This document shows positions 24,935-36,221 of a stretch of 64,000 bases of DNA, in pieces. Origin of the DNA: Drosophila persimilis (lineage: Eukaryota; Arthropoda; Insecta; Diptera; Drosophilidae). The notes beneath the pieces are model-generated. The model was not told the origin of the DNA and searched no databases. It saw only the letters and a program-made list of their open reading frames with translations. The stretch covers positions 22,692,001 through 22,756,000 of the forward strand of contig NW_020825288.1 of the NCBI RefSeq assembly GCF_003286085.1, read 5' to 3'. Position 1 is the stretch's first letter. Every line of letters begins with the position of its first letter. Both the position numbers and the translations under genes were made by a program.

Positions 24935-27900
24935 AGATCAACAAGCATCGGAAATGCGGCAGTGGGGGCACTCGTAGCCCGACGGGATAGACGGATGGAC
25001 GGACTCATTGAACCACAAGATGAATACAAAGATGCCAAATCAACTCGAACGAGTTTGCACTCCGTTCCCTCTCAGTCCCGTCCCTTCCTCTCTTTTCGTT
25101 TGCAGGTCAATTGCATCCCAGTCCGAGTTGGCAGCACTCCAGAGCCCCAGCGACATTTGAGTTTTGCACTCAACATGAACGTGTAACGGTGGAAAGGTCT
25201 GTCTGGCCTGCCAGTCGGAACCAGTAAGCAGTCACTAGTTGAGTGCGTGCAGCGTTTGTCAAATTGCCAGCAGAGCTGTTGAGAGTTTTCCAGTTGCACC
25301 AGTCGCAATCACCGGGTCCCGTCCCGGCTGCAATCTCGGCACATCCCATAGCATCCCATCCATATCCCAACAGTAGTTGACAAAAGTCATCCAACCAGGG
25401 AACGTCACCGACAAACCAACAGCAAGAACAACAGCAGCAACAGCAATCACAACCGCAACATTTGTAATGGAAAGTCCTGCATTGAAATCTCGTTTCGTTT
25501 CGTTTAGCCTCAGCGTTTCTCTTTCTGTCTTTTGCTATACCCTTGCAGAGGGTATCAATCCTTATAAGCGAAACCGGATTCGAACAGTCAAGCACGCGAC
25601 ATGTACTTTGTTTTTGATTTCTCTTTTGCAGCATTCGCTTTTGCGTCTGGCTGGCGTGGGTTATCGAAGAATAAGCTCGGAGGAATGGGAACAGTTGGAA
25701 GTATACACCTCTGGCTTATAGAATCCGTGTACTTCGGGTCAACGGTTATATATTCTCTTAATAATACAAATCGAGTTAATCGATTGTCTGAATATTATTG
25801 TATTAGAAATATGCATTGTATATTTATTTGCGCACCTTTTAGGGTATCACGAACTTCAAATCCTTGAAGGTTTCATTTTTGTTGGTTTCATTTTTGCGGT
25901 TCGGTTTTGTTTTTGGGTTTTCCAGCTGTTGGCTGCAAGTGGCATTGTTATTGCTGCTGTAACTGTTGCGGTTCCGTCATCATGCCCGGCCCGAGCCACA
26001 GCAACAGCCCCACACCCATCCCCATCCCCAGCCCCATCATCGTGACAAGTCAATGAACCAGCTAAGTTTTGGGGCTTAACCGACAAAAAGCCCTTCAGCT
26101 CCATTGGCCACTTGACCAGCAGTGGGGTGAAGCCTTTGCAGTGGGATGGGTGGTGTGGTGTTTTAGGCCATTCTATTTGATGATCGATCGATGGTTATGA
26201 TGATATTTATTCCCCTCCCCCGTTGCCAAAGCCAAAGTATTACCATGTCACCTAATGGCCGTCCGATGCTAATGGGCATGGGTGGGGGACATCGATTCGA
26301 CGGATGCCAATCCGCTTATCAGCTGGAAATGTGTGTTTCGCACACACGATTAGCATATTTAATGTTTGGAAATTGCAAATTAGCAAATCCCAGCCGGCAC
26401 CCGGCACCGAATTGAGTTACAAGCCCATTCTACTTCGTCTGTGACCCCTGCGTGAACCCCCAGCCGCCAGAGGGTCGAGAAATCTCCACGATGTTCGTGT
26501 CTAGTCTGATGTTTATCTTTAGAGCGCGAGACTAACTTAATTCGCTGCGACACGGCACGCAAAGGAATAAAACTATTTTACACCGACTTGATTTAGTACG
26601 AGCACTAGTATATTCTTAGCAACAGTCAATAAAGAAATAACAAAGAGTCGGAGCACTAATAGCGTGCGAAAAGCAACAAGAAGGGGGGGCTCGGCTGTGG
26701 CCGATAATCCGACTATGGGATAGCCGCCAATCAGATTGATTTGTGGTACGCTAATGGGGATTTCAAGGCGTGAAAACTGTTCCAGCCAAGACCGAGAAAA
26801 GACCGAGGATGGAGAAGATAGCTGGGGAATGTTTGGCCACCAATAAAAATTACCGAGAAAAACGCTTCCCCAATCTCCCATAGCCAATATACCCTTGTAC
26901 TTTACAAGTAACGGGTATGACGTACATAACAAACAGCAACTACAGAAGAGACCCAACTAAGTCGAGATTAGACACAGAAATTGGGTTCAAGAGCAAACAG
27001 CACTAGAAAGCAATGGAGATTTAGAGGGGAACAGAGGTACAAGGGCTAGATAGATGGACTGTGACCAAAAACAATGTGTGCGCAAAATGCGTACTCAATA
27101 GAAAGCATGGAGAGACAACAGAAAGAGGGAGGCAAAAAACAAACACCGCAGCACACAGACACAACGAAAAAATCAATCTAAATTGAATTATACAACACCA
27201 ACAACAGACAAACATACTCGTACATACGCAGACAACAGAGAACAGAGAATTGCATGGCACATTTACAGCAACAGCAACAGCAACAACACAACAACAAGAT
27301 GAGCCAAAAGAAACGAAACGGGTTTTCGTGAGACGGAGATGAAAAGATTCTCAATGAATGGGAAATCAAGTAAGCGCAAGCAGAGGCTAAATAAAGATGA
27401 GATGCATAAATTAGACTCCTCTCTCTTTCTCCACCTTTGGGGTCTCTGTTGCAATTTTGTAACAATTTGTAAAGGAGCCGCTGTGGGGAGTGGTTGGGGG
27501 AGGCAGACATGTCTGCTCTTTTAGCCTGTGCTTTTGTATTTGTGTTCTATTTTTTTTTACAGATAAAATTGAATACAAATTCTGAAGCAGAGGTAGACGA
27601 CGGGCACGCTTGATCGAGAGTCTCAGGTGCGCTTTTGCTCAAATGATTTGATTATTTAGGAAATTTAACCAGAACGAAAGAAATATTCTATTGAAGGGAC
27701 ACAGAATCCGGTTTCGGAAGAAAATAAGCAGAGATGCTGACTGAAGCGGGGGTTGGTTTTCTATTGATTCTTACAAGTTCAATGTCTTTCATCTTTCACA
27801 ACTGCTATCTGTTCAGGATTTCATCTCTTACCTTTTGAAATCCGTCAATACTTGTTAACAGCACCAACACACACATGTGCTTACACCCACACACAGGTCT

Positions 27901-28142
27901 AAATGCAGGTCCCGTAAATCCTTATACAGACACATACACCCGCACTAACAAACCAACACACGCGCTTCTTTTTTTCTTTTTCAAGGCGCAATGGTTAAAT
28001 TAATTTTACAATTTTTATTATTTTTGTTTATTTATTTTTGTTGTTTTATATTTTAAGAAGAACGATGCGAATTTATTTTCGAAGTTAGACGCGGCAGCAC
28101 ACCCGCTGTTGGTTCAAATGTGTTGTTAACTGTTGTGTACAA

Positions 28143-28604
28143 CAGTGCTGCCAGATTTTTAGAGTCACCATAAGCTAGATTGCTGAAAAAAATAAGCTAG
28201 AAAAAGCTAAAAACTAAAATAGCTTAAAAATAAACTAACCATAAAAACACATCAAAATAATGGAAACTTTAATTGTTACTAATGACATGATTACCGCAGC
28301 CTCCTGTATCTCTGTTTTGAGGACTTTTTAACAAAAGGTATTTTGTGCATGCTGCCGTAATTCCCACGACTTAGTTTCTTCTTGATTCTTGATTTTTGTC
28401 AGATTTTTCGCTAAAAATTAACATATATTACAATTACAAAAATAAAAAAACAGAAATTGTTTTGTACTTAATTATGTTTAGCCCAAATAAACTAACTTTT
28501 AAATAAGCTAGATTTCAAGCTATAGGCATTTTAATTGGCTTTCAACCTATTTGATTTTAAAATAATCCAAATCTAGCTTAAAATAAGCTAAAATGGAAAC
28601 ACTG
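28143..28604 (+). mobile_element. hAT-like MITE, copy 1, with perfect 8-bp target duplication
   Basis: This is a 462-bp AT-rich non-coding element. Its left end reads CAGTGCTGCCA and its right end is the inverted CAGTGTTTCCA. Further inside, AAGCTAGATT motifs mirror each other. It is flanked by an exact 8-bp duplication, GTGTACAA (28135-28142 and 28605-28612). An 8-bp duplication with CAGTG-type ends suits a non-autonomous hAT element. There is no transposase. A related copy lies at 32035-32621. Confidence 0.85.
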
Positions 28605-29622
28605 GTGTACAAGCGCGATGAAGAAACTAACTTAGCCCACTAAAGCCCCCTCTATTTAAGCAGAATAGGAAGGCGATCGAAACCACGGAATATGAAACTG
28701 TGCATTCTTATTATTATCCACAAAAAAATCTTTTTACTAACCAAAAATCACCCCGATGTCTTTCATCTGAACTGCGCCCAAGTTCTTTAAGATTCATAAT
28801 ATTTGTGAAGTGCATTGTAATACCCACTGGTCTACAATGGGTTAATCGGGATTTCGATTCTGATCGAATTTGATATTCTATTTAATATTACTAGTATTTA
28901 CTATATTATCACCAATAATAAGTTTATTCGATTAGCGAATTGATTTTCCACTTAACTGGTCTATTTGAAATACTTTTTTTTATTGGAACTTGTATAAAAA
29001 AAGGTTTTCACGAAAAAGTCAAACGAAAACCCGTGAGAGAGTAATCCTTCCTATTGCTCAATTTTGATATTCCATTGAATAATTCTGGCTCACTAAGACC
29101 CTTAGCTCTGCCCCATCATCTCCCAGTCTTATCATATTGATAAATACATTTTCTACAAGATTGGTTAGTTTTAAGTCCTTGCTTTGTTTTCCTTTTTTTA
29201 AAAAAATGTTTAGACAAAAAAGTCAAAACTCGGAATGAAACGTGTGTATGCAATTTTACGTTATGGTTGCTTGTCAACAGGTTTCTGTTATGCGTATGGG
29301 TCATTTGTATACCCTATTTATTTTAATAATGTTAAAATTCCAAGCTGCTTTAAAAATTAACTTATAATGATGGAAATGTTTTTGACCTATGCATATATAC
29401 AGATGCGTGTTTTGCGGATACCTATTCTAGGTCTCTGTAAGAAGATCGCTAAAATAGCTTGAAAACAGAGACTGACTAGTTTCTGCCTATATTGGAGCCA
29501 GATGACAAACATTTCCTCGATTGTATTATATCCTTTTCTATATGGTGCAGATGCAGGGGGATGTTGTGGGAAATACAAAAAATTCCTCGTCCTCATAGCA
29601 TATCATATGTAGAGACAGGGCT

Positions 29623-29720
29623 AGGTAAGGTTCGTACGAGCCTTGCAATTTCCGTTGGCTGTATTTGCCTGTTGTCCATACCTTTCCATAGCCCAGCGGT
29701 TCGAGTCGATGTTCGAGTTC
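29623..29720 (+). repeat. Dispersed repeat with GGTTCGTACGA palindrome, copy 1
   Basis: The sequence AGGTAAGGTTCGTACGAGCC followed by TTGCAATTT, then TTGCCTGT and a CCATACC block, recurs in diverged form at 60820-60900. The core is a near-perfect inverted repeat. The family is unknown to me. Confidence 0.6.
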
Positions 29721-30227
29721 GCTTGGCCGGTTCGATCAAACCAAAGAGGGCGTTTAATAAAATGAAACGTAAGATATCGACAGACAAACATCGATATCTA
29801 CCCAAAGAAACGCATCGAAGTTCAGGTAGTGTAATATGCACGTAACGGCAAGGAAAAATTCGAAAAATGAAGCTGTCATAGCTTATGATAGCAAAGTCCA
29901 ATTAAACTGAGAAATACCTACAAAAAAAACCCATGAGCACTCCCAGTTGATAATCAGCAAGCTCAATGTTACACCCATGCTTAAGCGGAAGTTCATTGCC
30001 GTCCCCGCTTTAAAAAATAATAGAATCACCGAATCTCAGAGATATCAGAGGAAAAAAACCCATGGATGCCCCTGCGCAGCAATTGACAAGGGTTAATTAC
30101 AGATACAGCTTCTACAGAAATCATGTACACCCCGGAGATAACGACGACAATTGATAAAGACAGAAGCAGCAAATATATCGACTCATTGGCTCGCTATAAT
30201 GTTTAGTTTTCAAGAGTCAGCAGCGCC

Positions 30228-31080
30228 ATGCAGAAGCTTCTTCCACTCCTCGTCGTCGGGACTCTTTTAGCCGTCTCCAACGTCGATGCGGCTGCCCAGA
30301 GGTTGCCGGATAGCCGCATTGTTAATGGGCGAGAGGCCGCAGAGGGGGAGTTCCCCTATCAGCTCTCACTGCGGCGCCACACCATCCACATCTGTGGTGC
30401 CTCCATCCTCGCCAGCAACTGGGCTATAACAGCGGCCCACTGCATCGACAACCACGAGACGAGTCCCCGCGAGTTCACCCTGCGCCAGGGCACTGTCCTG
30501 CGCACCACAGGCGGTTCCATCCAGCCCGTGCAGACCATCTACAAGCATCCCGCGTACGATCGAACGGACATGAATTTCGATGTGGCTCTGCTGCGGACTG
30601 CCGTCGGAGCTCTTTCCACGACGCCCATCCGCCTGCCAGCTGTGGGCGAGGCTATCCCGGAGGGCATGTCCGCCGTCGTCTCTGGCTGGGGACACATGGA
30701 TATCATTAATCCCGTCCTGGCGCCGGTCCTCATGAGCACCACTGTGCAGACCGTTAATCAGGAAAAGTGTGACAGCGCCTTGAAAAATCACGGCGGCGTC
30801 ACTGATGCGTAAGTGTACAGAGAGCAGAGATAGGGAGAGAGATTTGGCACTTGGAATCTCTAATTAATGTCCAACCATCTTGTCTAGAATGTTCTGTGCG
30901 GCCGCAAGAAACACGGACGCCTGTCAAGGCGACAGCGGAGGTCCCATCAGTGCCGAAGGCACTCTGATTGGCATCGTTTCCTGGGGGGTCAGCTGTGCGG
31001 ATCCCTATTATCCAGGCGTGTACACTCGTCTGGCCCACCCCACTGTACGCCGTTGGATACGTCTGCTCACCAAATTGTAA
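30228..31080 (+). CDS. Secreted trypsin-like serine protease (S1 family)
   Basis: Two exons, 30228-30808 and 30888-31080, joined across a 79-bp intron give 257 residues. There is a signal peptide ([17 protein letters not shown]) and a short propeptide that would be cut before IVNG. The catalytic triad is complete: His in TAAHC, Asp in NFDVALL, Ser in GDSGGP. The residue six before the serine is Asp (DACQGDSGG), so the S1 pocket should prefer Arg/Lys, as in trypsin. There is no clip domain, which suggests a digestive or extracellular protease rather than a cascade enzyme. A poly(A) signal AATAAA lies at 31090-31095. I cannot name the orthologue. Confidence 0.95.
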
Positions 31081-31089
31081 ATCTCCATC

Positions 31090-31095
31090 AATAAA
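31090..31095 (+). terminator. Poly(A) signal of the trypsin-like gene
   Basis: AATAAA starts 10 nt after the protease stop codon. Confidence 0.7.
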
Positions 31096-31199
31096 GGAAA
31101 TATACGGGATAACATGCGTGATAGCCTATTTTGAATGTGCGCGCTAACCTCATCGATAGTTCCTGTCTGGTCAAGCAGCTTAAATATTGTAAACTAATG

Positions 31200-31634
31200 A
31201 ATTAAACCTCCGCAACCACACCACAACCATATTCATGATTTATCTCAAAAACCAAATTAAGGTTCCAGATACCGGGAGAGCATCCGGGATCGATGACGAC
31301 GAAGCCAAGCCCCGAGAGGGAAACCAACAAACGCTTCTGTTTGGGGAAACCAGTTGAAAGTATTGGCGATCTGAGGCCAGTCGATGGTGTCCCCAGGCTG
31401 GACTACTCTTACAGACTCATGGAGCAGATCTCACAGTTCTGGGTGGGTATAATGAGCAAAGACAAAGCTTGGCACAAAAAGCTAAGCAACTTCTAGGTGC
31501 GTCATCAGGTCAGGCAATGTTTTGTGCCGAGGGTTTATTTAATTTAAGTTTTAATAAGCTTTTAAATAATTTAGTTTTAATCAATTTAAACCGACTAATA
31601 GAATCAAAAGCCATGCCCCCCCGAGAAGAAGATT
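31200..31634. other. Unassigned spacer before the minisatellite
   Basis: It contains a small open frame of 67 codons at 31293 that matches nothing I know. The DNA from about 31500 to 31620 is very AT-rich. I see no gene here. Confidence 0.4.
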
Positions 31635-31919
31635 GGTTGCGGAGGTTCAATTACGCTCCAAGAAGTGTGGTTGCGGAGGTTCAATAACGTTCCAAGAAGT
31701 GTGGTTGCGGAGGTTCAATAACGCTCCAAGAAGTGTGGTTGCGGAGGTTCGATTACGCTCCAAGAAGTGTGGTTGCGGAGGTTCAATAACGTTCCAAGAA
31801 GTGTGGTTGCGGAGGTTCAATAACGCTCCAAGAAGTGTGGTTGCGGAGGTTCAATTACGCTCCAAGAAGTGTGGTTGCGGAGGTTCGATTACGCTCCAAG
31901 AAGTGTGGTTGCGGAGGTT
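31635..31919 (+). repeat. 34-bp minisatellite, about 8.4 units
   Basis: The core GGTTGCGGAGGTT starts at 31635, 31669, 31703, 31737, 31771, 31805, 31839, 31873 and 31907, an exact period of 34 bp. Units differ by a few substitutions (TTACGCTCC, TAACGTTCC, TAACGCTCC, GATTACGCTCC), and variants alternate along the array. It is followed at once by GAATTCGAATTC. Nothing suggests that it is translated. Confidence 0.95.
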
Positions 31920-32034
31920 AAAGGAGAGGAATTCGAATTCTGGCGGGCCGGTTATGGCTTTCTCGTAGCTGCTTTATATACAAAATTCAGCGGGTAATGT
32001 GGCCGTTGGAGTGCGCTGCGGGCACACTGGGTAC

Positions 32035-32621
32035 CAGTGCTGCCAGATTTTGAGAGTCAGCATAAGCTAGATTGAAGAAAAAATAAGCTGGAATAAGCTA
32101 AATATTAAAAAAAAGCTTAAAAATAATCTAACATTAAAAACCCATGAAAATAATGGACATATAATTCAATTTTTAAAGAAAGTAATAACATGATTTTATC
32201 CACTTCATTATGAGCCTTTTGCTCCTCTGTTTTTGAGGACTTTCTAACAAGAGGTATTTTGTTAGTTTGTGTCATGCTAGCAATGGACGCATATGTTTTA
32301 TAGCGACAGCATACTGCCGTAATTCCCACGACTTGGCCCCAATTGTTGACTTACAAAAGCAGCAGTACGCTATTACCATACATATATACACAAAATTGGA
32401 TGATATACCAAAATACGAACAAGATATATGATTTTTGTCCGATTTCTCGCTAAAAATTAACAAATATAACAATACAATCAAATAGCAAAAATTGTTTTGT
32501 ACCAAATTTTTTGAAGCCAAAATAAGCTAAATGAAATTTTAAATAAGATAGATATTTTTCAAGCTATTTTGTTTTAAAATAAGCCAAATCTAGCTTAAAA
32601 TAAGCTGAAATGGCAACACTG
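32035..32621 (+). mobile_element. hAT-like MITE, copy 2
   Basis: This 587-bp relative of the 28143 element has ends CAGTGCTGCCA and inverted CAGTGTTGCCA, a better terminal match than copy 1. Shared internal blocks include GTAATTCCCACGACTT and CGCTAAAAATTAACA. It has about 125 bp of extra sequence in the middle. The flanking 8-mers (CTGGGTAC and ACTGTATA) do not match, so it is older or rearranged. Confidence 0.8.
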
Positions 32622-32646
32622 ACTGTATATTTTAGCGAAAAGTCTG

Positions 32647-32657
32647 CGGTCACACTG
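32647..32657 (+). promoter_or_regulatory. Motif-1 (M1BP) core promoter element of the GDE1-like gene
   Basis: CGGTCACACTG matches the Drosophila core-promoter motif 1 that binds M1BP at housekeeping promoters. It lies about 370 bp before the start codon. A likely 5'UTR intron follows, with donor GTGAGT near 32900 and acceptor CAACAG ending at 33005. Confidence 0.6.
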
Positions 32658-33018
32658 ATTTACTCGTTTTGTGCGAGATTTTAGTTTTTTTGAACGGTTA
32701 TTTTAGGCCCTGCCCGTTACAAAAACAATTTTGAACCGAACCTAAATCGAGGGCTAGACTTTAACCAAGTTCTGAGTCAACAGTGGGGCGGTGGCAGTGA
32801 TATATTCTAGGAAAAACAGCCGTGGGAGTGGCAACGGCATCAGCGGGTGGAACAGAGCAGAGCGGGTGGTGTGGTGGTGGCGGCACGCATTCTATTTAGG
32901 GTGAGTGCGGTGCATTTACACAAGACACAAGAAAGCAACGAAACTAACAAATACTAGAGGTAAAAATAGACCCTAAACAGACACTTAAGTGCAATCTTTC
33001 AACAGTTCCCTCTGCTGA

Positions 33019-34265
33019 ATGTACTGGCGCTGGTTGTGGCTCTGCATTAAGATGATCTACCAGCTGCTGTGCTGCTCGGTGAGCATGATCTTCTTCTGCT
33101 TCAACGTGTTTTGGCTGTTCTGCAACCTGGCCATACCCTGGTGCACCCTGAGCCTCGTCGTCGTCTGTGTGGCCTCCAAGTTCGTGAAGCTGCAGCGCAG
33201 TCCCAACGAGAAGCGGCTCCTCAGCCTGCTGAGCGCGCCGGATGATTGGCCGAGCTACTGGCCCATCGCTAATCGGGCGGCCGGCTACGATGCGCCCGAG
33301 AACTCGAAGGCAGCAATCAAAAAGGTGACGTCATGAGGCGGTGGTTGCTTCGGCCCTTACCCCAGCAAAAATCAATAACATCCCTCATTTTCAGTGCCTA
33401 ACACGTGGATATCGGAACGTGCTTCTCGATGCCGGTCTCACATCCTGCGGGGAAATTGTTATAGCTAACCCCAGTCGCCTGGCTGTGGCTCAGCAGCCGT
33501 TGAGCGAGCTGCAAAAACTCAACATCACGGAGCAGCATCCTATGGGGTGAGACATGAGCCTGAGGCAAATCAAGTGGAACTTCATTAAACTCAAATGTCA
33601 ATACACAGGTCCCACTTCGAGGCAGAGTCAGTGACCACGCTAAGGCAGCTCTCCGACTATGTGGAGGCGGAGGCTACCTCGGCCACGCTCTTCCTGCGCC
33701 TGCACGACAACAGTGCCCGCATGCTTGACCAGCTGCAGAAGTTTATGGCCGCCAATGAGGCGTTTACGCAGCGAACAATTGTTATTAGTCGCTCGCCGCT
33801 TGCCATTTATCAGGTATGCATAGAGGAGGATGCTTCTATGGGAATGCTTTTGATGCCTGTTATTCTTTTCAGCTGCGCAAACTGCGTCCGGAGATCATTT
33901 GTGGCCTGTGGCATGAGACCTATCTATCGCTGGCCATACTCAAATCCTCCACACTGATTACCTCAATCTATGGTGCAATCTTTCGCAATATCATTGCCCC
34001 CGTGATCGGCATAAGCGTCGTTTTTCTCAGCAAAGAAGAGTTCAATTTGTAAGCCATTCATTGGTATTCTCTTTTTGGACTACTCTTTAATGTTTAATTG
34101 GCTTTTGGCAGGCACATTGCCGACCTGTGGCGCAATGTTGGCGTCCGTCCAATCGTCTACATGGTGAACTCGCCCAACGAGAAGCGCTATTTTCAGAAGA
34201 CCATGAAGATCCAATATTTGACCGACTCGCTGCGCTCCGAGCCGCATCTACTGATGAAGGCCTAA
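33019..34265 (+). CDS. GDE1-like glycerophosphodiesterase-family membrane protein, catalytic residues lost
   Basis: Five exons (33019-33324, 33395-33546, 33609-33813, 33873-34048, 34112-34265) give 330 residues. An N-terminal hydrophobic hairpin of two close membrane spans is followed by a GDPD-type domain. It aligns with human GDE1 through [18 protein letters not shown] (GDE1: IAHRGGSHDAPENTLAAI), [15 protein letters not shown] (VELDIEFTSDGIPVL) and the closing YLTDS before the C-terminus. GDE1 cleaves glycerophosphodiesters in the ER or plasma membrane. Here the HRG histidine is Asn, the metal-binding Glu of ELD is Leu, and the HD pair is missing, so the fold is kept but the active site is not. 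A start at 33052 (MIYQLL) is possible. I think this is the gene next to CSN5 in D. melanogaster (CG14883), from memory. Confidence 0.88.
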
Positions 34266-35560
34266 GGTGTTCCACTCACCAGCGAGGAAGTCAACGAACA
34301 CAACTCAGACAACTCAGACAGGAGCGCACATACAGAGAAACTGTTTGCATTTAGCTGCGCCACACTTAATTCTTAAGAGTAATTCGTTTTTAGTGCCCAC
34401 GTTCACTCCCCTCCCCCACACTCGATATGTGTTTATAAAATGCGTTTTTAGTACGTGTTCCGTATCTGTAGAAGCTTTTGAAAGTATTACCCGTTGTGCA
34501 CCAGTACCACTAGCTGTACCAGTGAGATTGAAGCTGTATATTTATGTCTGAATAGGTTTTGTGCTTTATTTATTGTCCGCTACAGGATGCTTTTTATATT
34601 TTATTTTTTATATTGACGTCCTGTTTGTTTATTTTTATATATGTTTTCTATTTAATTATGTCTATATTTTCATATACCCTGCCTGATATGTTCTGTTCTC
34701 AAATTTTGTACGATATTTCTACACATGTACTATACTCGCATGTACACAAATGTATACCCCATAAGGTAGTATATTGCTTTTTTGATGTGCTCTATATATG
34801 TATGTAGTATATACAAACATACACGCGCAGCTTTTCTAGAATGCCGAACATTTGGCCATTTTTCACGAATGTTCCCATTGTTATGCAGATCCCAAAAGAA
34901 TAACTTGTCTAAGACCAAGTCCCGACAACAAATACAATTAAGTTTCTTACGTCTAATCCGAGAAGAGCAAACGATTTGTGTTCCAACGAGCATTATCTAT
35001 ACGACTATACCAAAAAAAACAATGATGAAAATTTCATTTTATTACGACACGATGATCCGATGAGTAAATAAAGATAGTGGAAAAGATTGATATAAACTCA
35101 AAAATCAAGTCTAAGCGTTTTCTTATAGATGCATCTGCTCAGCTTGTCAGCATTTGTATTATCAGTCGGTAAAAGGTTTAGATAAATGACGCATATAAGG
35201 GTTTTCTTCCGTTTTAATAAATTGTATATTGCTGAGCGAGAGAAGCTGCCTGTACGGTGTTCGAGGTATCCGGTGTGATGGCAATGGTATAAATTCTTCA
35301 AAATGATCCTAACATGACTTACCAGACGGTCGATTCCCTCATCGAAAATGTGGATCATAAGTTAATTAAATGACATCCACTCATCCAATATTGCATCCAT
35401 CTAAACCAGACTCCTGAAACTGGTTGTTATATAATCATTCTCTATGATTCTGCGTTTGCGGTTTCTCGTAGTTTCAAAATTGTGGATGCCACAGATTTTC
35501 GTACTTTGTGTGGGCGAAATAAACTTGTAACAGTGTGATATCACAGGAGTGTAAATACAA
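34266..35560. other. AT-rich 3' flank of the GDE1-like gene
   Basis: No coding signal is visible. An AATAAA-containing stretch lies at about 35066. The interval is probably 3'UTR plus spacer. Confidence 0.35.
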
Positions 35561-35589
35561 AATTTGGTTGTTTTGGTTTTTTAGTCTCT

Positions 35590-35800
35590 GAGATCTAGAC
35601 GGACGCATGGATGGACAGACCAGACATGGCTACATCGACCCGGCTATTGATGTTGATCGAGAATATATATACTTTATGGGATCGGAAACGCTTCCTTCTG
35701 GGTCTACACCCATTCACTTCCACCACAAACCTAATATACTCCTATACTCTTTGAGAATCGATCCGAAGGATGCATATGGTCAACTTTAAAAGTTCATAGG
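35590..35800 (+). repeat. Dispersed Drosophila repeat, copy 1
   Basis: The block with GACGGACGCATGG, CGGCTATTGATGTTGATC, TATATACTTTATGGGATCGG and AAACGCTTCCTTCTGG is a sequence I recognise as recurring around fly genomes near transposon ends. A diverged piece recurs at 54236-54310. I am not sure of the family name. Confidence 0.6.
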
Positions 35801-36221
35801 TATCTTTTAAACTTATCCGATTTGTTCAGTTTCGATTTTCCCGCCTCATTTCGGCTGGTCCTGGTGAACGCGTCCATTAATTGTAGATTGGAACAAAGTT
35901 TTGTTTAATTTTTCTTTATTATTTGGGGGGATGTCTTACATTATATATGTATATGTATGTATATCTGTATATATGGTATGCCTAGGTCTATTAAGGTCTT
36001 ACATTTCTGAGCGAGGGAATGTGAACCTTTTGCGGGGCTGACAGGAGAGGATTGTATGCACGTAGTACTAATGATAGAGCTTAGAAATAGCCATGCATAG
36101 ATGTAATTTTATTTTATACAGAAGTTCGTAAAATGTGTGAAAGCTTAAAAACAATTGTACGATAGAGAATATTTATATATGTATAAACAATGGGGCAAAT
36201 GCAAGATGCAAATGAAGTTCC

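Larger units (their letters stand above)
12344..30227. other. About 18 kb with no supportable gene; simple-repeat-rich, possibly regulatory or 5'-leader DNA
   Basis: No open frame in this interval shows a recognisable domain, conserved motif or plausible exon chain on either strand. It contains many microsatellites, G-rich tracts and short near-palindromes of the type ATACCC-N-GGGTAT (around 12479, 23943, 25539 and 26888), which look like dispersed repeat remnants. The mannosidase gene is transcribed away from it, so it is a natural place for that gene's promoter, leader exons and enhancers. The protease at 30228 lies on the other side. Confidence 0.5.

Noticed and set aside
29695-29730. tRNA B-box-like GGTTCGAGTC
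   Set aside because: No matching A box, acceptor stem or anticodon arm; it belongs to a dispersed repeat.
31635-31919. CRISPR-like array
   Set aside because: The 34-bp units abut with no spacers, and this is a fly genome; it is a minisatellite.
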